From an uncultured Caulobacteraceae bacterium (lineage in GTDB: Bacteria > Pseudomonadota > Alphaproteobacteria > Caulobacterales > Aquidulcibacteraceae): a DNA stretch of 64,000 nucleotides. Shown piece after piece: positions 47,279 through 54,637 of this stretch; the stretch's first letter is position 1; every line of letters starts with the position of its first letter. The stretch covers positions 1 to 64,000 of the forward strand of contig CADEDT010000003.1 in assembly GCA_902826145.1 (NCBI GenBank). The letters run 5' to 3'. A program made the translations under genes and the position numbers. The notes under the pieces were generated by a model, which saw only the letters and a program-made list of their open reading frames with translations, was not told the origin of the DNA and did no database searches.

Positions 47279-48196
47279 TTGCAGGATGAACTTGGCACGG
47301 CGCCAGTGCGTCACGTGGATCGGCTAAGCGGCGGATTCAGCAACTCAAACTATCTCATCAGTTTCGTAGACGGCGAGCACTGTGTGCTTCGTTTGTCGAC
47401 GAACGCCGCTCGAACGCGAGTGGAAGTTGATTTGCTCAAGTTTCTGGCGGCGTCAGTTCCTGACGTGCCGACGCCGAGCGTGTTGTGGTCTCGTGGACCT
47501 TTGCGCGACGGCGGTGGTGCATTCGCAATGAGCTACGTAGATGGCGAGTTGCTGTCGAGGGCCGAGGACGAGATGAGCGAGGCGGACCGAAATCGGGTCT
47601 GTGATGAGCTCGCTGTTGCTGCTTCGCGCATTCATGGGTTGCGACTAGGTGCAGACGGGTTTTTCAAACACGGCGCATCACTCGAGCGACCCGTAAACGA
47701 CTACACACTGTGGACGCTCGGGTACTTGTCATTTTGTTTTGATGCGCCTCACTTTCAGCGGCGATTGGGCAGAGACCGGCTCCGCAGATTGGCATCGTGC
47801 ACGCTGAACCGAGCGGATCTTCACTTGCCTTCGCGGACGGGCAGCCTGTGTCACGGCGACTTCAATCAGAAGAACATTCTTGTGAGACGTACAGCTGCGG
47901 GAAGCTACGCACTGGCCGCGATCATTGATTGGGAGTTCGCACTGGCGGGCGCCAACGTCATAGACCTCGGAAATCTTTTGAGGTTTGAGAGCGAGTCTGG
48001 CGCCATTAGAGGCGCTCGCTTTGCCGCCGCTTACACCGAGGCGGGTGGCGAGTTAGACGTGGGATGGCGACAGCAGGCAATGTTCGCCGACCTGCTCGCG
48101 CAATGCGCGTTCCTTGTAGACTTCGAAGAGAAACCCAAGACGTTCGCCACGGCGGTCGTTGTGATCGACCGCACACTCGACGCGTTGAACGCTTGA
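47279..48196 (+). CDS. Aminoglycoside phosphotransferase-family (APH) kinase, 305 aa
   Basis: The ATP-binding N-lobe is seen in RLSGGFSNSNYLIS and CVLRLSTN. The catalytic loop is LCHGDFNQKNILV and the metal motif IIDWEFALAG, in the APH/choline-kinase order. Substrates of this superfamily include antibiotics, homoserine and small metabolites, so the name does not prove resistance. No ATG is available near the domain start. TTG 47279 is the best candidate, and the frame is continuous with the upstream reductase after its TAG stop. Confidence 0.85.
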   Translation: MQDELGTAPVRHVDRLSGGFSNSNYLISFVDGEHCVLRLSTNAARTRVEVDLLKFLAASVPDVPTPSVLWSRGPLRDGGGAFAMSYVDGELLSRAEDEMSEADRNRVCDELAVAASRIHGLRLGADGFFKHGASLERPVNDYTLWTLGYLSFCFDAPHFQRRLGRDRLRRLASCTLNRADLHLPSRTGSLCHGDFNQKNILVRRTAAGSYALAAIIDWEFALAGANVIDLGNLLRFESESGAIRGARFAAAYTEAGGELDVGWRQQAMFADLLAQCAFLVDFEEKPKTFATAVVVIDRTLDALNA

Positions 48197-48219
48197 GCCG
48201 ACGGTCGATCAGCCCGCAA

Positions 48220-49203
48220 TCAAGTGTTGATGACCGAAGCAAGTTCTTCGGCGATCCAGGCACGGGCTTGGACAATATCCCCAAGCGCATCGAGGCCGCT
48301 CAAATTTTCTTGTAGCTGCTTGGGGCGCGATGCGCCTGTGATTGCGCAAGTAAGTTGTTCCCAGCCTAAGCACCAAGCCAGCGCCAAACATGCCGGATGA
48401 AATCCAGATTTGTCCGCGAGCTTGACCAGAGCATTTGCAATTTTCATGCGTTGTTCTTGCTTGCCGCCGCCGAGCACATCTTCCTTCAACCAAGCCATAT
48501 CCTCGCGCTCAGTTCGGCAGGGCTGAGCGCTTGAGTTAGTGTCGTGCCGCCCTGCCAAAAGGCCGTACGCGAGTGGTGACCATGCGCAGAGGCCCAAGCC
48601 AGACCGTGCCAAGCCATCGAGTTCAGTTTCAACGCGGGCGGCTTTGAAGAGATTGTATTGTGATTGCTCGATCGTCGGCCGTGGCGCCGAAAGGCGGTCT
48701 GCGGCATCAATCGCTTCGTGAATCATCTCTACCGGCCACTCGGACGTGCCCCAGTAGAGCACCTTCCCAGCGCGCACGAGGGTGCCCATCGCGTCGACAG
48801 TCTCCGCCACTGGCGTGTTGGGGTCGGGGCGATGACACAGAAGGACGTCGACATGATCGAGGTTAAGTCGCCGCAAAGATGCGTTGCATCCTTCAATCAC
48901 ATGTTTGCGGCTCAGACCCCATGTGTTTGGTTGGTTGCCTCCGGTTCCCCACATTACTTTCGTGCATACGACGAATGACTCACGCCGCCACTGCGATTGC
49001 TTAAGCACGTGTCCGAGTGTCGTCTCCGCGCGGCCTTCAGCATAAACCTCCGCAGTGTCGAAGAAATTGACCCCGAGATCGTATGCGCTCTGAAGGAGTC
49101 TTGCAGAGGCGTCTATGTCGAGCCGATCGCCGACGGTCGCCCACGTGCCAAGCGCCACTTCGCTGAGCTGGAGGCCAGTCGCTCCCATACGCCGGTATCG
49201 CAT
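48220..49203 (-). CDS. Aldo/keto reductase, 327 aa
   Basis: ATG 49203 overlaps the PPTase stop as TGATG, so it is preferred over 49260. The TIM-barrel AKR is of the voltage-gated K-channel beta-subunit-like group. The catalytic Asp and Tyr are in NFFDTAEVYAEG, Lys in VCTKVMWG and His in LLCHRPDP. It is the last gene of the NRPS-led operon. A role reducing an aldehyde or ketone made by the NRPS reductase domain or the aminoaryl pathway is plausible but unproven. Confidence 0.92.
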   Translation of the reverse strand: MRYRRMGATGLQLSEVALGTWATVGDRLDIDASARLLQSAYDLGVNFFDTAEVYAEGRAETTLGHVLKQSQWRRESFVVCTKVMWGTGGNQPNTWGLSRKHVIEGCNASLRRLNLDHVDVLLCHRPDPNTPVAETVDAMGTLVRAGKVLYWGTSEWPVEMIHEAIDAADRLSAPRPTIEQSQYNLFKAARVETELDGLARSGLGLCAWSPLAYGLLAGRHDTNSSAQPCRTEREDMAWLKEDVLGGGKQEQRMKIANALVKLADKSGFHPACLALAWCLGWEQLTCAITGASRPKQLQENLSGLDALGDIVQARAWIAEELASVINT

Positions 49204-49925
49204 CAGGCGGCTTCCCGGATTGGCATCAGGCGCCGCGCGTGAGCATGGAATAGGCGCCACCGCACGTCGCCGACAGCAGCACCGATACAGTGCTTGGTTT
49301 CGAATGTGCGACCCACCGATGGAGGCGCAGGCCAGGGATCGGACGGCTCTGTCACCAGTCGCACCCGTTTTTGGGGCGAGACGACGAGAGGCGCGCGCAC
49401 CGAGGCGAGTGGCGCCATGAGGCCGGCGCGACTTGCCTTCAGCGCGGCTTCTTTCAGTGTCCAGCTGAAGAGAAACGCACGATCGTAGATCCTCGGATCT
49501 ATCGTGCTCATGGCTTCAGCTTCAGCGGTGTCAAAGAAGCTACGAACGATTTCGCGGCTGTCGTGAATGCGTTCGATGCGCTCGATGTCGACCCCGATAT
49601 GCGGGCAAAGAGCTAGCGCGATCGCAACGTCCGAACCTGAGTGCGAGATGCTGACTGAGAGCCCGCTTACAGGGGAGGTTGGCGCGCCGTTGGTGTCTCG
49701 ACCAATCGCCGCAAACCGCGCGGCGCCGTAGTGAAAAAGAACACTCCGGATCGCGACGCGCCCGCGCAGCCACCGCCGCGAGTCCGCCGGTGACGCGAAC
49801 CTAAGCGCGCGTTCAGTTTCGCGAGGAAGCGCAGGACCGCTCCAAGCCGGATCATCGGCGTCAATCAGCCATACATGGCCTTCGCCAGTCAACAGATGCG
49901 CGGCCAGAGCTGATATTCTGCGCAT
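49203..49925 (-). CDS. 4'-phosphopantetheinyl transferase, Sfp type, 240 aa
   Basis: The pantetheinyl transferase motifs are VSISHSGSDVAIAL, the Mg-binding GVDIERI, and FSWTLKEAALKA (W/KEA). It converts apo carrier domains of the two NRPSs and the free carrier protein to their holo forms. It sits within the biosynthetic operon, 76 bp after the aminotransferase and overlapping the AKR. The Sfp rather than AcpS size supports service to secondary metabolism. Confidence 0.94.
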   Translation of the reverse strand: MRRISALAAHLLTGEGHVWLIDADDPAWSGPALPRETERALRFASPADSRRWLRGRVAIRSVLFHYGAARFAAIGRDTNGAPTSPVSGLSVSISHSGSDVAIALALCPHIGVDIERIERIHDSREIVRSFFDTAEAEAMSTIDPRIYDRAFLFSWTLKEAALKASRAGLMAPLASVRAPLVVSPQKRVRLVTEPSDPWPAPPSVGRTFETKHCIGAAVGDVRWRLFHAHARRLMPIREAA

Positions 49926-50001
49926 CGACGAAATACCGATGAAAGATAGTTCAAGCTAACTCCACTACAGCGTGTGTCAATCGTGCCACGTCGCTGAGAG
50001 T

Positions 50002-50886
50002 CTAACGCTCCGCTAGGTTTGCCGCGCCCGTGCTTTGCTCGAAGGCCGCCACAATTTTTCGGTAGATTGGATGGCCGCTGGTTTGCAGATGGCGGTCGTG
50101 CAATCGCTCGATTGGCCGAATTTCCATAAGCGTCGAACACAGAAATGCTGCATCACCGGCAAGAAGCTCGTCTTTCGAGATGTGATCTTCGACGCATTCA
50201 ATTCCTAGCGCTGCGCAAATTTCCAATATTGCGCGCCGTGTTATGCCGGGAAAAACATCGGCGCCAATCTCCGGTGTACGCAGGCCGTTCTTGTTCAGAA
50301 GAAAGATGTTCGCTGCCGAAGCTTCGGTCACGTGACCGTCGCGATCCAATAGAATGCCATCGGAAAAGCCGGCACGCTCGGCGTTGCGCCGCGCCAGGTA
50401 GCTGTTGACGTACAAGCCACACACTTTCCAAGCGATAGGCATGGCCGCGCTGGAAACCCGTTCAATGTCGGAAATGCAGCACGTTATTGGCTTGTCGACG
50501 AGCCGCTGTGTTGGCACCGCGAACATCGCTACGTCGACAGGCCTGCGATCTGCGCCCGTAAGCCACAGTTCTGGGCCGCCGCGATAGGCGATTGGGCGGA
50601 CGTAGCATGTTGAGCCCGGGCGCTGCTGAACCAGGCTCATAGCCGCCTTGGTCAGTTCCGCGCTTGTCCATTCGAAGGGCATTCCCATGTTCTTCGCCGA
50701 CTGTGCGAAGCGGGAGAAGTGATCGTTCGCGCGGAATAGTAGATGCTCTGCGCCGGTCCAGTACGCCATCAAGCCATCGAAGACGCCAGTACCCATGTGA
50801 AGCGAAATGCTGGCTATGCTCGGCGAGGTAGCGCCGGCGGGAAGCAGCTCGCCGTTGAGCCACACCAGAGGCAGCAGCTCACTCAT
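50002..50886 (-). CDS. Class IV PLP-dependent aminotransferase (BCAT-like), 294 aa
   Basis: ATG 50886 overlaps the end of the dehydrogenase gene and starts MSELLPLVWLNGEL. The longer 351-aa frame reads antisense-like sequence upstream of it. BCAT landmarks include HMGTGVFDGLMAYW, the PLP-lysine segment WKVCGLYVNSYLARR, and VTEASAANIFLL with FPGITRRAILEI. The arrangement is closer to IlvE than to PabC lyase. In context it likely transaminates 4-aminophenylpyruvate to 4-aminophenylalanine, or a related keto acid. ADC lyase (PABA formation) is the alternative. Confidence 0.9.
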   Translation of the reverse strand: MSELLPLVWLNGELLPAGATSPSIASISLHMGTGVFDGLMAYWTGAEHLLFRANDHFSRFAQSAKNMGMPFEWTSAELTKAAMSLVQQRPGSTCYVRPIAYRGGPELWLTGADRRPVDVAMFAVPTQRLVDKPITCCISDIERVSSAAMPIAWKVCGLYVNSYLARRNAERAGFSDGILLDRDGHVTEASAANIFLLNKNGLRTPEIGADVFPGITRRAILEICAALGIECVEDHISKDELLAGDAAFLCSTLMEIRPIERLHDRHLQTSGHPIYRKIVAAFEQSTGAANLAER

Positions 50887-51784
50887 CCGTCTCGTGACGG
50901 CGACCCGCTGCGTGGTCGAGATGCTCGAACAAATAGACGGCTTGTTTCTTGTAGAGTTCGGCGTGCTCGCCGAGCTGCTCTTTTGCGCCGGTAAGCATCG
51001 CGTCGAATGCGGCGCGATCACCTGATGTGGCGGCGTAGTCGAGTTTTTCGAGAGCATCTATCAGCCGGCGTCGCGCGCCGTGAGCGAGAGGGTTTTTGGC
51101 TTGGATCTCCCAATAGACGTGCGGCGCGCCCGTTACGACGCGCGCGGCGAGGCGCGTTGCCACTTCTGTTGGAGGCGGTGCGAATGCCAAGCTCTCCGGC
51201 GTCCGCGAAGACAGGTAGGCGATGAGGAAGGCGTGCAGGGACGCCTGCGACTCCGCAGCCATGCGATCGTGAGTGGTGGCGTCTACAACCAGCATTTCGA
51301 TGCCGGCGCGCTCCAGCGTGGCGTGGAGGCGTTTCGTGCCCGCGCCGGGACGTATCGGAGTGACGGCGAAAGTTCGTCCTTTCCAACTCAAACCCGGCCC
51401 GAATAGTGGGTTGATAGACATCAATTCGCAGCCAATTCGCGGTGCGACCGCTTCGATGGCGTCGACGTAGGCGCGCTTAACCGACGTACAATCAACAAGG
51501 AGCGCGGAAGGCGGCAGTTCAATTGCAATCGAAGCGCCCACCTCAACGGCAAGCGCGTCTGGAACGGCTAGCACCACGAGATCAGCACTTCCGAGCATTG
51601 CCTTGGCGTCGGCGCTGGGATTGCGAATGTCGATTTCGATTTGCCCGCTCGCGGGCGCGATATCCATCCCGCGTACAGTGTGGCCGTCCGCCGTTAGAAT
51701 TTCGAAGAGCGTTGCACCCATTCCGCCGTTGGCGCCAACCACCAACGCGGAGTGGAAGCGGTCTGTGTCACTCTTAGTAGACAC
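50879..51784 (-). CDS. TyrA/PapC-like prephenate (4-amino-4-deoxyprephenate) dehydrogenase, 301 aa
   Basis: The NAD motif GANGGMGATLFEIL is at residues 17-30. It is followed by VDCTSVKRAYVDAI and the substrate loop NPLFGPG, which in E. coli TyrA reads HPMFGP. The catalytic His that contacts the 4-hydroxyl of prephenate is therefore Asn here. The downstream DRMAAESQASLHAFLIAYL aligns with the TyrA helical domain. GTG 51784 overlaps the mutase stop. The context of PabAB and a mutase favours a 4-amino substrate yielding 4-aminophenylpyruvate, as for PapC. Confidence 0.88.
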   Translation of the reverse strand: MSTKSDTDRFHSALVVGANGGMGATLFEILTADGHTVRGMDIAPASGQIEIDIRNPSADAKAMLGSADLVVLAVPDALAVEVGASIAIELPPSALLVDCTSVKRAYVDAIEAVAPRIGCELMSINPLFGPGLSWKGRTFAVTPIRPGAGTKRLHATLERAGIEMLVVDATTHDRMAAESQASLHAFLIAYLSSRTPESLAFAPPPTEVATRLAARVVTGAPHVYWEIQAKNPLAHGARRRLIDALEKLDYAATSGDRAAFDAMLTGAKEQLGEHAELYKKQAVYLFEHLDHAAGRRHETDE

Positions 51785-52550
51785 CTTCGCGCTCCATGAT
51801 CTCGAAAAGGCTTCTTACATTGTCCTTTTCGAAGCGTGCGGACGATCCGCGTGACACGATCTCGATCTGCATCCCGGAGTTTTCGTCACGGCGCGAAAAC
51901 ATCTGCTTCAAACCGCCGACTTCGTATATGCCGCCGATGAAGCCAAAGTTACGTGCTGAAAGCTCGCCGCGAACGCCGTCGATGTCGTCGACTTCAACTG
52001 CAACGTGCTGAACTCCCGGGCCGTAAGAGTCGATGTACAAGGATACGTTCGAATTCTCGCTCGTTCCTTCGACGAGAACAAATGTGACGTTGCCGGCCTC
52101 GAGCACAGCTGCGTTCATGCCGCTAAATGCGCCTTCGATCGACCAGCGCTCTACCATCGAAAACCCGAGACTTTCCTCATAGAACTTGATCGCTTGATCC
52201 AAGTCGCGAACGGCTATGGCGATGTGGTCGATACGCACCGCTTGCGCCTGCAAGGTGTGCTCACCCTCGCCAATGGCCTTTCTCTCGATAGTGCAAGCTT
52301 CTCGGATAATCGCTTGCCATAAGCGTTTGATCAGGGCGGGTTGAAGGCCCAACGCCTCGCCTTGCGCGGCGCGCGACGCCATAATCGCCGCCATCCGTTC
52401 CGGCTGCATAATCGCGATCTTGCCGTCCTTTTTTAGTTCAGCAACTTTTCGAATGACATCGAAACGCTTGGCGAGCAGCGAAAGAAGCTCGCTGTCGATT
52501 TCATCCAGTTGTTGGCGCAGAGCCGCAAGACCAGCGTGATCGTCACTCAT
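51774..52550 (-). CDS. Chorismate mutase (PapB-like) fused to an HPPD/hydroxymandelate-synthase-like VOC domain, 258 aa
   Basis: Residues about 6-90 form an AroQ mutase. LRQQLDEIDSELLSLLAKR aligns with the E. coli N-terminal helix, and Arg is retained at the positions of R11, R28 and R51. Residues about 105-250 form one vicinal-oxygen-chelate barrel: IDHIAIAV (first His), GVQHVAVEVDD (second His), and MQIEIVSR (Glu). This order and the GPGVQHVA and LKQMFSRRDENSG segments resemble the catalytic half of 4-hydroxyphenylpyruvate dioxygenase and hydroxymandelate synthase. The mutase would rearrange aminodeoxychorismate, and the VOC half may oxidise the resulting aryl pyruvate. ATG 52550 overlaps the PabAB stop. 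Confidence 0.88.
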   Translation of the reverse strand: MSDDHAGLAALRQQLDEIDSELLSLLAKRFDVIRKVAELKKDGKIAIMQPERMAAIMASRAAQGEALGLQPALIKRLWQAIIREACTIERKAIGEGEHTLQAQAVRIDHIAIAVRDLDQAIKFYEESLGFSMVERWSIEGAFSGMNAAVLEAGNVTFVLVEGTSENSNVSLYIDSYGPGVQHVAVEVDDIDGVRGELSARNFGFIGGIYEVGGLKQMFSRRDENSGMQIEIVSRGSSARFEKDNVRSLFEIMEREGVY

Positions 52551-54627
52551 TCGTGGCTCCAGCACCTTGCTGAGACGCGGCGCGGCATAGTGTGTCGCGT
52601 ATGAGTTGGCTTTTCAGCATGGCCTCTTCAAACTCGGCGGAAGGATCGGATAGCGCGACCAATGCGCCGCCCGCGCCGATGGTTACGGTGTCGTCTTCAA
52701 TTACAGCCGTGCGAATGACAATGTTCAAATCGACGGCGCCGTCCAGGGAGAGAAAGCCGATCGCGCCGGAATAGACGCCCCGCGAACGGCCTTCCAGATC
52801 GTCGATGATTTGCATTGTCCGCACCTTCGGCGCGCCTGTCATCGAGCCGCCAGGGAACATGGTCCGCACGCAGTCGACGGCGTCGTATCGCGGCGACAGT
52901 TGGCCGACGACAGTGCTCACCATCTGATGGACGCTTGCGTAGCTTTCTATATGACACAGACGCGGGACCGTCACGGTGCCAATTTCGCAGGTCCGTCCAA
53001 GATCATTACGAATGAGATCGACAATCATCAAGTTCTCGGCGCGATCCTTCTCGCTATTGCTTAGCTGATCGCGCAGCTGTGCGTCTTCCTCAGCGTCGGC
53101 GCTGCGCTTTATTGTGCCCTTGATGGGTTTCGATTCAACGCGCCCGCTTGAATCGATCTGCACGAAGCGTTCCGGCGAGCAACACAACACGCTTAAGCGA
53201 CCGAAGCGGAGCAGGGCGGCGTAGGGCGCGGGGTTGTGCTTACGCAAGGCGCGGTACGCGGCGAAAGTGTCGAGACTGAGCTTCCCGCGCGATTGGTTCG
53301 TCAAGCACACCTCATAACTTTCGCCATCAACGATGTTCTGTAGCGCCTTTGCGATAAGACGTAAGTAGGCCTCTCGCCCGTGATGCAACGCGAATACGCC
53401 GTCGTCACTTCCGGTTCCTAGATCAATGTCGGCGGTCTCTCCGGCAGCGTTCTTCAGAATGATCTCGGCATGGTCAAACCAGTGCTCCGCACGGCGCGCG
53501 TTCGCGGGCGCGTCAAGACATACGAGCCACGCGCGCTGATCGACATGATCGAACGCCACGAAGCGATCGGCGAAGATTAGCTGCGCATCGGGATGAGGAC
53601 TCTTGTGGGCCAGCTGTCCGCCCGTATCCGCTTTGATCTCGTAGCCCAGATATCCTACAAATCCACCGCTGAACGGGAACGGTAGGGCGGTGGAGTTGCA
53701 GCCGATTTCGGCGAGCCGCCGCTTGAGATAGTCGAAGATGGTTTCTCGGAACGTCTCATTTTGATTGCTGCAACGGCGCGTGATCCGCTGCTCAACTACA
53801 TCATAGGATAGAGTTTCCGAGTTGGGGCCGGCGTCGTCGCCCATAAAAGAGAAACGCGACCGGCCCTCTATAACGGCGCTGCTGTCTAGCCAGAACGCAT
53901 TCGCAGAATCTCCATAGAGCGCGGCGAATGCGGACTCTGCAGACGGTGTGTCACGGAGTTCACGCGTAAAGATCTGCAAGGAACATCGCCTTTTGGCTCG
54001 CTTAGCTGTTCGCGAGCTATTTCTGGCAAGCCTCGGCCGGTCGCTTGCATTCGCTCGCGCCGCGAGATCCAAGAAATTCGCTATGAGTCTGTCGCCGTGC
54101 TCAGTGCTTACGGATTCTGGATGAAACTGCACGCCCCACAGGGGGCGCGAAATGTGCCGCAAGCCCATAACGAGCCCGTCGCGCGTCGATGCAGTTTCGC
54201 GAACTTCGGGCGGCAGGTCGCGCACGACAAAGGAATGATAGCGCACTGCGCGGAACGGCGATGGCAGGCCCTCGAAAAGTTCTTCTCCACTATGCACAAC
54301 GTCGCTTAGGCGCCCATGCATCGGTTCGGGGGCATGCACAATTCGTCCGCCGAAGTAGTGCGCGATGCCTTGGTGCCCGAGGCAAACGCCAAGGATTGGG
54401 TAGCGCCCGTCTGCGATTGCATCACCGCATAAGCCAAAATCACCCGGTCGGTCGGCGCGACCGGGGCCCGGCGAGAGTATGATGGCGTCAAACTCGCGCT
54501 GCCGTAGCGAGTCCCAGCTCGTCTCATCATTGAGCACCACGATTGGGTCAACGCCGCTCACACGCGCCGTCAGCTGCACCAGATTGTACGTGAAGCTATC
54601 GTAGTTATCGATGACGAGAACGCGCAC
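52543..54627 (-). CDS. pabAB: Aminodeoxychorismate synthase, fused PabA-PabB (PapA-like), 694 aa
   Basis: The start is GTG 54627 (VRVLVIDNYDSFTYN) behind AGGGAG; the frame's ATG at 54756 lies inside the NRPS gene. Residues 1-190 are a class I glutamine amidotransferase with nucleophile Cys in LGVCLGHQG and His-Glu in FHPESVSTEHG. The C-terminal part is chorismate-binding component I (SYEVCLTNQ, MFPGGSMTGAPK, EFEEAMLK). The motif PIKGT carries the Lys typical of ADC synthase rather than PIAGT of anthranilate synthase. It makes 4-amino-4-deoxychorismate and starts 10 bp after the NRPS stop. Confidence 0.94.
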   Translation of the reverse strand: MRVLVIDNYDSFTYNLVQLTARVSGVDPIVVLNDETSWDSLRQREFDAIILSPGPGRADRPGDFGLCGDAIADGRYPILGVCLGHQGIAHYFGGRIVHAPEPMHGRLSDVVHSGEELFEGLPSPFRAVRYHSFVVRDLPPEVRETASTRDGLVMGLRHISRPLWGVQFHPESVSTEHGDRLIANFLDLAARANASDRPRLARNSSRTAKRAKRRCSLQIFTRELRDTPSAESAFAALYGDSANAFWLDSSAVIEGRSRFSFMGDDAGPNSETLSYDVVEQRITRRCSNQNETFRETIFDYLKRRLAEIGCNSTALPFPFSGGFVGYLGYEIKADTGGQLAHKSPHPDAQLIFADRFVAFDHVDQRAWLVCLDAPANARRAEHWFDHAEIILKNAAGETADIDLGTGSDDGVFALHHGREAYLRLIAKALQNIVDGESYEVCLTNQSRGKLSLDTFAAYRALRKHNPAPYAALLRFGRLSVLCCSPERFVQIDSSGRVESKPIKGTIKRSADAEEDAQLRDQLSNSEKDRAENLMIVDLIRNDLGRTCEIGTVTVPRLCHIESYASVHQMVSTVVGQLSPRYDAVDCVRTMFPGGSMTGAPKVRTMQIIDDLEGRSRGVYSGAIGFLSLDGAVDLNIVIRTAVIEDDTVTIGAGGALVALSDPSAEFEEAMLKSQLIRDTLCRAASQQGAGATNE

Positions 54628-54637
54628 AATGATCTCC

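Noticed and set aside
50002..50886. Aminodeoxychorismate lyase (PabC) making PABA
   Set aside because: Not excluded, but sequence landmarks fit BCAT-like aminotransferases better, and a mutase plus dehydrogenase would be needless for PABA.
52543..54627. Anthranilate synthase (TrpE-TrpG) identity
   Set aside because: The motif PIKGT with Lys and the mutase/dehydrogenase neighbours point to aminodeoxychorismate synthase.
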